Assembly (NCBI RefSeq): GCF_003073045.1
Contig: NC_037594.1
Coordinates: 21,954,927-22,018,926, forward strand
Direction: 5' to 3'
Source of the DNA: Pomacea canaliculata
Lineage: Eukaryota > Mollusca > Gastropoda > Architaenioglossa > Ampullariidae
DNA: 64,000 nt
Below, piece by piece: positions 50,388 through 61,218 of this stretch; position 1 is the stretch's first letter, and each line of letters starts with the position of its first letter. The position numbers were made by a program, and so were the translations under genes. The notes beneath the pieces were generated by a model. That model was not told the origin of the DNA, did no database searches, and saw only the letters and a program-made list of their open reading frames with translations.

Positions 50388-53300
50388 CCAAGAAACTACT
50401 ATTTCCTCCAATAGAGTTAGCTTGAAGAGTGCTACATTTTACATGGCACAGACGTAAAGGGGATCTTTTGATGCCATTTCTGGCAGTGTCAGTGGTGGGA
50501 CTGGAAACCTGGATGTTGACTTTTGTCAGCTTGATAATGGGACCACCACAACATTGCTTGCCAGACAAGTAGGAGACAGAAGATGGTGGAGTTTTTTGTC
50601 ATAATACACTAACTTGATGACTGCCTTATGAATTGTGATGTGCCTTAGCATACGCAGTATTATTCTGGGGCCTTTTTTCGACTTGCAGGACAGATTATTT
50701 AGGACTATTGCAAGTGATTGTGTTGTGCCATGTCTCACAAATATCTTAGTGGCACTGTGAAAAAATGCATCACTCTGAACAGCAACATAAGCATAATCTC
50801 ATCATTACTTATGTTTGCTCGTTTACCTATTCTAGCAAGTGCTGTAACAACAAGATAAACTGCGATGCCTGTGAATATTTCTGTGATCAATCTTGTTAGC
50901 AGGCATTCAAACTTTTTTCAACACTGCTAGTAGAATTATCCTAGACAAGTTTTATATGACGGTTACATTACCTCTATTTTTCCAGTGTGTACACTGTAGA
51001 CTTAATTTTTTATGTTTTTGTTTTGTACTATTAGCCACAGTATGGCATAGGTTTACTATAATGCAAATTTTTAGAAATCCCTTTATATTCATAATGCAAA
51101 CTCAACATTTTGCAAGTCATGAAATGTTTGTTGAAGAGGAGTGGTTTGCTTTGTATGTAAAAGTTACTTACCTTGGCACTTTATAAGCATCTGTCTTAAT
51201 GGAGAATGTACAGGAAAGACCACTTTATGATCATGGAGTGCTTACTTGCTCAGAGCTGTTTATTGAATGCAGTTTTAAACAAAAGAAAACAAATGTGATG
51301 AAAGTTCTTGATGTTGTGATCATAAGATATCAAGAAAATGCTATCAGAAATAGAACACTTCTATCAGTTATAAAATAAACCATTAGTAGAAACATTTTGG
51401 AACATCTGGTTGGTGTTGGTGGGTCATAAAGTTAATGGTACACTTTTTAATCATTTGACAGTATGTTAAAATGCATACCTGTTTGCATATGCACATGTGT
51501 AGGTGGGGATGTATAAATGAAAATGACAAAAATCCATTAACAAATCCAGAATGGATTGTTCTGTATTGATAGTTTATAAAGAACATAGGATTTATGTCAC
51601 CTTAATATTGTTTTTGACACAATTGATGAAATTTAGAGATTAAGTCACAGGATGAGATAATGTAATATCTTTGTATAAAATTGTTTCAACTACCATATGA
51701 ATCAGTTAGACATTATTTTATTGTAAGTCTTACAAACTTGTTAGGATAATGATTGGACTGCTTGCTCATGCAGCTGCTAAGTTGTAGGACAAGATTTCCT
51801 GACAACAGCTTGCTAGAAGTTTTGGCAAGGAGCTAAAAAGTGACAATTTCTGTTTAAATAATGTCTATCCCAACTGTTTTTATATCTTTTGTAAAACTTT
51901 TCCCTATTTGGCAGCTTTGACTATGTGTGAACACCTACATTCCACTGTGTGGCACCTTTGTTTTCTGTTTACCTTCTGGATTAAGGAAGGATAATAGTAA
52001 ATAGAGCATTATAAGGCACCTCAACAAAATCCTGTGATCTTGGTGAACAGCGAGTGTGGAAATTCAATATGTTTAACCAAAGTATAAATTATATCTTCTT
52101 AGCAGACAATTCTCTCAAAGCTGAGTAACCTGTATTTTAGTGTTGTTTTTTTAAATGTGATAAGTATTGTTTTTAAAAAACCACATCCCTTTATCACACA
52201 AAGGGAGAAATCCAGTAAACTTTTGTATATACAGTCCATGTTTGTCATAATATGATGGATTTGTACATGCATAACCTTGAGTGTTTAAGGATGTTTTCGT
52301 TCACCCTTGCTAAACTTGATTACTTTTTTCCCCTCTTTACAGCTGCTATGTAAGTTAATTTTTTAGACATTTTGAAACTGATTTTCACATGCTTGCACTT
52401 GCATTATCCTCTTTGTAAAGAATTTGTGTGGAAAGAAGGCTTCTGCATTTAATGGTTCACCTTTGTGGTATAAGATGCTGTTTGAAGTGAGGTTAAGGTC
52501 TGATTTAATTTTGCAATCACTTGTTCAATGGCTCACCCAGGGTTTATTGAATTACATTTGACTTCTCACAGCTTTCTTGCTGTTTTATACTAGTCAATTT
52601 TTTAAAATGTTGTTCGTTCAGGCTATGCCAGTGGTAGGCATGCCTGTGACTTTTGGCCTCATCGTTTTCATCTACAGTCATCATCAGCATCATTATCATA
52701 TTTTAGTCATTAGGTTTCATCAACTTTAAGGAAAAATATAAAGGTAAATTGATTTTAATTGTGAAAAATTTAAAGAATTTTTTTTACCAATATGCAGCAT
52801 GACTCTTCGCTAATTTGCAATCATATTGGATGAGAGATATCTGGCACAAATCGCATCCATAATGAATGATGGTTATCAATGATCAAGAAAAAAAAAATAG
52901 CTATGCTGGGTAAATGATATCCATAGTACAAGGTCTTGATCTTCCTGCCATTTTGAATGTGTTTTTAAAAATCTGTCCTTTATTTTCTGAACTGAAAAGA
53001 AACATGTTCAGCTTGGGCACAATAAATCGCCTCAAATAAGTTAATGTATTTTTTTATATCCTAATTATGATTAACTTTGTTGGCCTCCCTGTATTGTAAC
53101 AATTAACCCTAATAGTCACCTTTTTTCTTTCTTTTATATTACTGCAGATTTAGAACTTGACCACTGGTCTAGGATGTTTAAGAACAGAGAGGAGGGTGAG
53201 TGTGGAAGAGATATTTATTGAAGATGTTGATAGACATATCCATGACCGTGTCATAATTCATAATGTCAAGTTATAAATTCCTTGCTGACCATGGGTTGAA

Positions 53301-55611
53301 AGGTTTCAGAATGGTTTTCAGTGGCTTATGGTTGTAATTGATTCTTGTATGTGTATTGAATCCTTTGCAATCTTTATCAGTACAGCGGGAGGGATGTGAT
53401 CAACTACTTACCTGATCCATGACAGCTTCTCTGTCCTCATTCTTGTGATAGTGCATTGTGCATTTCCATAAATGCATTTCATCCATGGCTTGTCCACAAT
53501 ACAAAGTTTTTATGTTGCCAACTCAACATAAGTTATGTCCGTTGAAATGCATTTTCATACAGCATTAGAGGTGGATGTCCTGCTTGAGTAGTGCAATGTC
53601 AAGAAGACAGTTTGGTTGTGGTGTTTTCTATTTGGGTATCTCCTAGGGTCTTTGTGATGTCTCTTGTGTTTTGAAGTCATGTTATTGGTGTCAGAGACAT
53701 GAGTTTTGTTGCCATTGTTCTCATTGTGATGTGTTTCATAGGTTCCACACCAAAGTGTCATATGATTTACTAGCAAATTCTCCATTCCATTTATTACCTG
53801 TGGTGTCCCTTAGTGATTTCTTATACTTCTCTTGTCATCGATAATTCTTTGAATAACAGGATTCAGGTCAGCAACTTTTTGGGTTTTTTTTTTCTGCAGT
53901 CGTTTTCTTTGGAATGTACATCTCAACCCATGGAAAGGCAAAATTTCAGCAGTTACTCAGAACCATTTTAGATGTGTGAAAGTGTTCTTAAAGAACTTGA
54001 GAGAATTTAGTGAATGCCACTATTTCGTCTGTTGGTTTGCTTCAGAGGTTAGGATTTGCAGTTGACCATTATTCAGATTTGTGTTGTGGTTAGAAAACTG
54101 GCATATGAACCCAAAGATGCACACACTGACCAGTTTAATGCCTGTATGGTGTAGCCAACAACCCGTTCCATGGAGTTAAGGTGAGGCAGCAGAGGAGAAA
54201 TGATACCCACCCCCTCTCACAAAAAAGATGGCCCAGAGAAAATTGCTAACATCTCACTCCGCAATGAGTGGAAGATTAGGGAACTACCTTTACCATTTTA
54301 ATTTATTATAAGTAATAAAATAATTATTGTTTTAGGTACATTGTAATAGCCAAAGGTCTTTGACAGACACCTTGAGGAAATATATCAATTTTAAAAAAGA
54401 TTTGAGTGGCTTTTTATTTTCTTGTTCTGCCTTAGCACTGAAATAATTTGGTGTTAAGGCTTTTTCAAAAAAATAAAATGGTTATCATAGACGCACAATT
54501 TAGAAGCTTCATACATTTTGCATTATTGAAATGTGGATTGTTTTAACTGCCTTTAACTGATTAAAACACCTTTTATGCTGCACCATCTTTTAAACATACC
54601 TCTCAACTCTTAGACTAATAATGTAAAGGTAAGCATAGATGTTTAGAGTATAGGGTATTGAATTGATTTTATTACAGCTTTAATTTATTTTTATTTGTAC
54701 ATGTATATAAATGCTGCCTTAAAATTTTATTTCTAGTAAGTAGGGTGTCTTTAAAGTAGCTGTTGTGTTTTCTATGAATTTAGAAAACTTTGTTACAAGA
54801 TGCTTGGTTGTAAGTTATTTATATGTTGGAAGCAAGATTTGAGTGTCTCAATGTTTGAGCTTCAAAAATGATATTATAAATTCTGTCTTTCACTTCTAAA
54901 CTCTCATCTTATGTTGTTATATGTTATCTCATGTTAACTTGCTGTGAATGAAGAGAGTTATTCAGATGTGCTCACACTGCAATACGTCCTAGTACCTGCT
55001 GGCTTTTGGTCAGTCCAGCTTATGCTTCCATGGCACCAGGAAGTAAAAGTGAGTGTTCATACTTGTCTACAAAAAACATAGCTATAAATCTGAATCCAGA
55101 AAAAAAGATTTACAACAGACAAACAGAACAGTATTTGCATGTATACACATTTTGTTGTATTCCTTATTTCCACATTTCTGTGTGCGCATGTGCACCTTTG
55201 TTTGCACTGGTATTTCTAGAATATCACTAGCATGCATTCTAGTTTATTTGCTGCTGGATTTTCTTTGGTTTTGTGTTTGTTTTTTGTTTTTGTTTTTTTG
55301 TTTTTTGCTTTCAAAAATGCAAATCATTTGCTAGGCCAGAGGATTCTGAGATGAGAGTAAATCTTAATTTTATAAGACATTATTGTTTTGATGATAGAAA
55401 GTTAAACCATTATCTAATACTTCTCTTGAAGTCATGTGCTGTGGACTTACCCCAAAAAAATTCACTGAAATACAAAGAGAAAGCATGGATGGCATTTGTG
55501 TTGTATATTTTCTGTCAGTGCCAGCCTGATCTTGCTATGTAGTAATGAAGTTCTCACAAAATGATCTTATTTACTGTGTGGCTCTATGATGAAGCCTCTT
55601 AGTAATAACGG
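50388..55611. other. SH3BP2-like 3' UTR and repeat-poor flank
   Basis: No recognised coding gene. AATAAA at 51374-51379 and at 53021-53026 are candidate poly(A) signals for the upstream gene. 53150-53196 looks like an isolated exon (see findings). A SINE-like copy lies at about 54121-54296. Otherwise AT-rich unique-looking sequence. Confidence 0.4.
54121..54296 (+). mobile_element. SINE-like element, copy 2
   Basis: Related to 22945-23170. Shared ordered blocks include GTGAGGCAGCAGAGGAGA, GATACCCACCCCCTCTCAC, GATGGCCCAGAGAAAA, GCTAACATCTCACTCC and a GGAACTACCTTTACC end. More diverged at the 5' half, and carries a small extra segment before the tail. Plus orientation. Confidence 0.5.
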
Positions 55612-55875
55612 CTGTAGATATGTGACGAACGGTGTTAATAATGACTGTAGCTATGTGACGCACTGTCTTAATGATAATGACGACTGCTGCCATGTGACAC
55701 ACTTTTTTAATAATAATGACACTGTGGCTATGTCACGAACTGTCTTAATAATAAGAAGAAGAATGACGACTAGCCATGTGACGCACTGTCTTAATGATAA
55801 TGACGACTGTAGCTGTGTGACGCACTGTCTTAATAATAATGACTGTTGCCATGTGACGCACTCTCTTAATAAGGA
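55612..55875. repeat. Minisatellite, ~33-48 bp unit, about 7 copies
   Basis: Seven units of the form CTGTAGCTATGTGACGCACTGTCTTAATGATAATGACGA, with length changes in the AATAATGA part. The repeat keeps one frame open (CHVTHCLND-type peptide), which I take to be a consequence of unit sequence rather than coding. Ends 40 bp before the hAT element's target duplication. Confidence 0.85.
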
Positions 55876-55923
55876 CTCAGTTTACCCTGCAGTTACTTCC
55901 CACACCCAGCGAGTACATGTAAC

Positions 55924-56114
55924 CAGGCCCGTTCTTAGTCCCCGCGGGGCCCGAGGCAAAGTGCATGTGCGGGGCCCTCACGCCACAATCACACGGTTTT
56001 AGTTGGGATCTAAAGTCACTTGCCTAGTTACCATATCAATCAAAAGCGCGGGGCCCATTGAAGCGCGGGGCCCTAGGCAGATGCCTCGTCCGCCTGCCCC
56101 TAAGCACGGTCCTG
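55924..56114. mobile_element. 191-bp hAT MITE with exact 8-bp target duplication
   Basis: Termini CAGGCCCGTTCTTAG and CTAAGCACGGTCCTG are imperfect inverted repeats. CATGTAAC occurs directly on both sides (55916-55923 and 56115-56122), an exact 8-bp duplication as made by hAT transposases. The interior is GC-rich, with repeated GCGGGGCCC blocks facing each other. No transposase, so it depends on an autonomous partner elsewhere. The intact duplication suggests a fairly recent insertion. Confidence 0.88.
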
Positions 56115-56607
56115 CATGTAACATTCCCATACTTTATACTCCGGATAAGTTTGACAACCCCAAAACGATCACGTTTAGCATCCAAAGGCCTCCCGCTCTA
56201 CTCAAGCTCATTATCTGAACGCCTCACGTATTAGAAGAAAAATATTACAAGAGATGGCTTGTAAGATGTCCTTCAGACAACGACACCGCAGAGAGTAGTT
56301 ACTTGTAGCAATATGTTACAACTGGCCATGCTGGTGTTCCGTACACACCCAAACGACTTAATCCGAGACTAAAAAATGGAAGACTCATCTCCACTATTAT
56401 CTCAACTACGTCGATGCTACTTCAGAAAATCTAATGGATTTTAAAATTTTTATTTATTTTTTATTTATTTTTTTTTTTTTTTGCAAGAGAAAATTACAAA
56501 ACAGGGTTCACACCGATGTCAAAAGAGCTCAGCTTTATATCAATCTGCACGAGACTGCTGTGACAGCGGGTACGGTTAGATTGTCTGAAGAGGTGAACAG
56601 TGGAGGG

Positions 56608-56688
56608 ATCTTTGTAAACAGCAAAGTCGTGAAGTTTGTAAACAGCAGAGAAAGTCGTGATGTTTGTAAACAGCAGACATGCAATTTG
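56608..56688. repeat. Tandem repeat of TTTGTAAACAGCA(A/G)
   Basis: Three copies of TTTGTAAACAGCA(A/G), two followed by an AAGTCGTGA(A/T)G spacer, units ~25-28 bp. Confidence 0.7.
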
Positions 56689-56907
56689 TCGATTCACTTC
56701 TGTTTTCCGTTCCTCCACTAATTTACTCTCCACAGGCCTAACCCTGCACATTTTTTACTTAGAATTTCGACTCTTATTTCTTTTGTTTACAAAAAGGTTT
56801 AAAGTTTCATATACGTTATTTTTATTATCTCGCATTGCTTTTTATTCGAAATGCCTCATATGAACTCTCCCATCCGCATAATTACACACGACATCAGTGT
56901 GTGTGTG

Positions 56908-58082
56908 TGTCACGGACTAGTCCGTGCCTCCAGTGTTTCTTCACCTGAGTATGGTAGAAAGAGGTGGGGGGGGGGAGCAGGGTGGAGTAGCCCGCCCTGT
57001 GTGTCGCCCCTCTGCCATGTAATTGTCAACAGTGTAAGAGAGGACGGATGGAAGGTTGAGGGCGTGATTGTCCTGTTATAGTTGGAAATCGTGGGTCTCT
57101 GGACACCACGTGTATTTCGGGCACCACGTGAGTTGTGGACCTCGTGAGCGAGGCATGAAGTGCTCACCCTGAGTGGGGTGTGACAGGAGTATATAGAGAC
57201 GAGAGTTGAAAGCCTAAGGGGGGCGATCTTTGGATTAACACAGACGGTGTGTAAACGTGAAGAAGCTGTTTTGGAAGTTGCTAGCGGGAGCAAGGTGTGT
57301 CGTGAGACAAGAAACGAGTGGGACCAGAGAGTCTCGCTGCAGTCTCCAAGAAGCTCTGCGATTGTCTGCGGAGAAGTGAACTCTACTGCTGTGTGCTGGG
57401 AGTGAGGCGCCGCTCCAGACGGCTAGAGGTTGGACAGCCGGAGTCGGTGCGACGACGACGACGACACCTGCATCTGGAATGATGGTGGCCCGAGTAGAGG
57501 ACCCCCCCCCATCCCAAACAGCTAGAGAAGGCCTGTCTTCAGCAACTCTACTGCTGAGTGCGGGGAGCGGGGACAAGAGCCGCCGAGAGGTAGTCAGCAG
57601 AGACCTGACTACACTGAAGCAGGTGCCGAAGGACTGATCGAGGCACCATCGTCACCCACGTGGAGGGGACCGTGAGCCATTCATACTCCTTTGAAGAATG
57701 ATCAGGGTAAGAGCCCATGTTTGAACTGTTTAAGAAGACAGAGACACTGTGAGAAGCGAACTGGTAGAGCGGGACATTAGTAGTAAGTAGCGGTGCATAT
57801 GCATCCTTACTCCTTGATTTGTGTGTTGCCGAATATTTGTGCACGTGGACCTTTCGTGCGATTTGAAAGGTGCTCTTTAAGACGTATCTTCACCAGTGCC
57901 TTGTTATTGACAGATTGTCGTAGCTACCAGTTGATTTAAGTTAACAATTGTGGAAACTGCTGTTCTCCTGTGTATGCTTGTTTATGTTTTTATGTGTATT
58001 AGTAAAAGAAACGTCCCAACCTGAAGTGATCTCATGTCGTTTTTCGTAAAAGAATGCGCAAGTCCGACGTCAGGTCGTGACA
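56908..58082 (+). mobile_element. Solo LTR of a retrotransposon (fossil)
   Basis: 1175 bp with matching ends TGTCACGGAC and GTCGTGACA (TGTCACG / CGTGACA inverted) and GTGTG on both flanks (56903-56907 and 58083-58087). The flanks sit in a GT-repeat, so that duplication alone would be weak. A TATA-like GTATATAG lies at about 57189-57196, and the segment is GC- and CpG-rich compared with its surroundings. No internal region is attached, so it is a solo LTR, left by recombination between two LTRs. Length and ends suit the Ty3/gypsy group, but family is not settled. Looks structurally intact and fairly young. Confidence 0.75.
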
Positions 58083-58087
58083 GTGTG

Positions 58088-58877
58088 TGCTGGATGTGTT
58101 GCACTCTAGTCCTTTTGCTACAGACAATCGTGCTGAACGATTATCTGATTCGTGTTAACCACATACCTCTTGTGGATCGTGCGAACAGTGCAGTGAAATT
58201 TTAAACATAAATAAAAGCATAAACATAAATAAAAACAAATTTAAAAACAGCTGGACCGAGATTTACCTCAGTCACCCATCCCCCATAGTTGGCGCCTTTG
58301 TGCAGGCCAGACTGAATAATGTCAACCCCTACAAAAGGCGTTTCTTTTCTTTTCTCTCTCTTTTTTTTTATATTTTGGTTTGGAATGTATAGGTAATTCA
58401 AGGGACGTCGATTCCAAAGCGAAAACATTAAACCTCGTCTGCAGCAAACTGTCTTCAGTCTAGTGAGAAAAGATTCGTTCATGAATCTTCAACAGCTGTG
58501 GTAGCTCTGTAAGTACACGTTCAAATCAGTTTTACTTCTTGGCCCGTATTTCAGGCTCCACCGAAAGCCTTTTTAAAGTCTGTGAAGTGACATGTAGGTC
58601 CCGCTGATGCTAAAGATGCTTCTCTATCAAGATGCGACAATTAAAGATCTCAATTGTGCTCCTGTTAGGTTAGTTCAGAAGAGAGCAAGCAGTGTGTATA
58701 TATATATATGGTCTACGGTAACGGGACGCTCGTGCACACACACAAAAAAAGCCTGAAGCGACAGAACCGTGATCAGGGGAGGCAACATCATTCCATTCTG
58801 CTTGTGACGTCGTGGCTGAGGGTTAGTTCAGTCCCTTGACCAGACGTTGCTGAGGCGGGGGATGGAGTCTATGAAAG
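58088..58877. other. Intergenic, no gene seen
   Basis: Unassigned sequence between the solo LTR and the next MITE. Contains a short (TA)n run near 58697-58710 and nothing else I can name. Confidence 0.4.
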
Positions 58878-59115
58878 TAAGGTGACCAGACGTTTCGGGG
58901 GCGAAAGCGGGACATGTGCCGATGATGGTGTCGTCACCGTCAAAAGAACGCCGAATCAGCGTACAATATTCCGATTTTTAAAGACAACAGGGACATTTGA
59001 TGGACTTGCCAGAAAGCCAGAAAGCGGGACATTGGGCGTCCCGCCCGATGAGCAGGCGGGACACGAGGTCAAAAGCGGGACTGTCCCGCCTAAAGCGTGA
59101 CGTCTGGTCACCTTA
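58878..59115. mobile_element. 238-bp MITE with TAAGGTGACCAGACGT termini
   Basis: Terminal inverted repeats TAAGGTGACCAGACGT / ACGTCTGGTCACCTTA are 16 bp and perfect. ATGAAAG lies on both sides (58871-58877, 59116-59122), a 7-bp direct repeat consistent with a target duplication. The interior has several GCGGGAC / GTCCCGC blocks in both orientations. A 72-codon open frame within it is not a known protein. Superfamily uncertain (7-8 bp duplications fit hAT or related groups). Confidence 0.75.
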
Positions 59116-61218
59116 ATGAAAGGGTTATCCACTATTGTGTGAATTTCTATGAAATGAGGAAAGCAGATATTTTGATGCTTGTCTATAAGTCTTTTTCTTC
59201 TTGCGGGCATTTATAACTAGATCTCGAATGCTCACATCTTTTTCTGTGTCGGTGAGCAGTTTTCAGGCCATGTATCGTACCCACAGACAAAAATTACTTG
59301 TACAGCCTTTGTGGGTAGACAGATGATAGTTTTGCTGTTCCAGATTTCGTTCAGCCTAGCCATTGTTCACGTTGCTGTAATTACACAGATTGTTGCCATC
59401 GGTCATGGTCAGTAGACATTATAGGTGGTTTCAAACTGTCGACCTTTGAGTTGCCCATTCATTCAAAAATCTTTGTTTTTTTTCTTTCTTTTGGTCTTGC
59501 TCCTGACGTCGCTCGTGTTTGTGTTGAACCGTTCCATGTGCAGACATTAGCTACCGATCGTACAAACCTACTGAAGTAAAATATTTGAATGAAAAGGCGA
59601 TAGGGACTAAAGGGACATAAACGCTTACTTTTGCCTTTAAGGATGTTTCACGCAGTGAAATCCCTTGTTCCAAATACGCGGAGTCTATTTTTTTGTTGAC
59701 CTCGTAGGTCTGGAGACTGTGGATTACTTCACTCCCTTCGTTATTAATACTTCCGATGTGCTTAGGTACTACGGTTTAGCAGAATGCATGATAACACTTT
59801 TATCTACATCATTAGTGCATAGCCTATGCCTTATGGTTTCCTGCAATTGCTGCAAAGGCGAGAGTGCACAAAGTGGTCACACACCTCATGTATGTCGGTA
59901 ACGAGGGTCAAACCTCGGATGTGTATAGGTACAAAGTTCGTGGTCAGACGAGTTCACTTTTCGTCCTGATGAAGATAATGACTAAACTGAGCAGAAATAT
60001 ACTTTTGTCATTTTGTAACTAGACAAACAACTCATAGTTCGATGATCAGGTGCCAACGGCGTTTAATCGGAAGACATACGGGACTTCGAACACACACACA
60101 TACACAGAGACAACCGAGAGGTTTTTATTTTTTAGATGGCAGATAGCTTTGTCATCATATTAATGTATTTCGATGGTTGTGGGAACACCGTGATCTATAC
60201 CCGTCCATGCATGCCCTATTACTGTCAATGTGGCCTATTTCGAAGTGCATGTGTTTCATGATCGAGGCCATTATATACGTATACGTAGACAGTACATACA
60301 CGTATATATATATAGACAGCACGGCTTAAAGTGAGCGAGGCGAACGTTTATCTTGTACAACATCCATTCTATTCTAGCTCCTCGACCCAAAACGAGTTTC
60401 GGCAATCTTCAAATCTTCATAGATGGCTTATTTTGTCCTTGAATTATTTCTCTCTGTTCGCCCCCCCCCACCCCCGCCTCGCTTTTTTTTTTTTTTTTTT
60501 ACTTTCTGCGTATATTTTCTTCACATTATTAACGCACAGAGTAAACTGACAGCTACAAACGAGAACCGTATACAGAAGTAGAATAAGAGAAGGGTCAGGC
60601 AGAGACGAAGAGACTATAGTGTAATGAGTGAAGTAGGGAAAATACCACCAAGACCAAATTAAGACACCAAAATGACAATCACGTACAGTTCTTCCCAGAT
60701 CCCACTCCATCTCCTTTTGCGCCGCCTTTCAGTTTAGATAGCTTTACCCCCTCCACTCCTCATTAGCTTTATGCATTAATGCATTCCCATTTTCCAGGCC
60801 ATGGAAGTCTGCTGTCTTGAATAGGACACGTGTGAGTGCATAAGGTTTAGTACTAGCCGTGTAGATCATGGTACACATCAACACATTTTCTCGAACTTGC
60901 CAGTAGATGGCAGTGTCAGCTTGGTGTTAGTGGAATATAGGCTGCAATGGTCCAATGTCCATCCTGACGATTATTTACACAGCCCATTTTTTTTTTTTAA
61001 ATGGATCAAGTCTACACACTGTTTAACCTTCATAAGCATAAGCCGTGAGGTTTTCTCTTTGCAGGTTATCAGGACTGACTTGCATGTTTGTGTTGTTCAC
61101 AGTTTATGACATGGGCACTGGATAGGTGGCTTATTTTAGCATCGGTGCAACAAACCTGATAGCCTCTCCAAATTTGATGTTAGAGTTTTAGCAGTGATTG
61201 CCGAAGCACTCAATAGGA
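59116..61218. other. Intergenic upstream of HOGA1
   Basis: No coding exon recognised. Holds a (TA)n patch near 60303-60315, a C-run followed by poly-T at about 60461-60500, and presumably the HOGA1 promoter and 5' UTR towards 61150-61218. No TATA box or CpG cluster stands out. Confidence 0.35.

Noticed and set aside
57235-57576. 113-codon minus-strand open frame
   Set aside because: Lies inside the solo LTR in GC-rich sequence; no known protein similarity.
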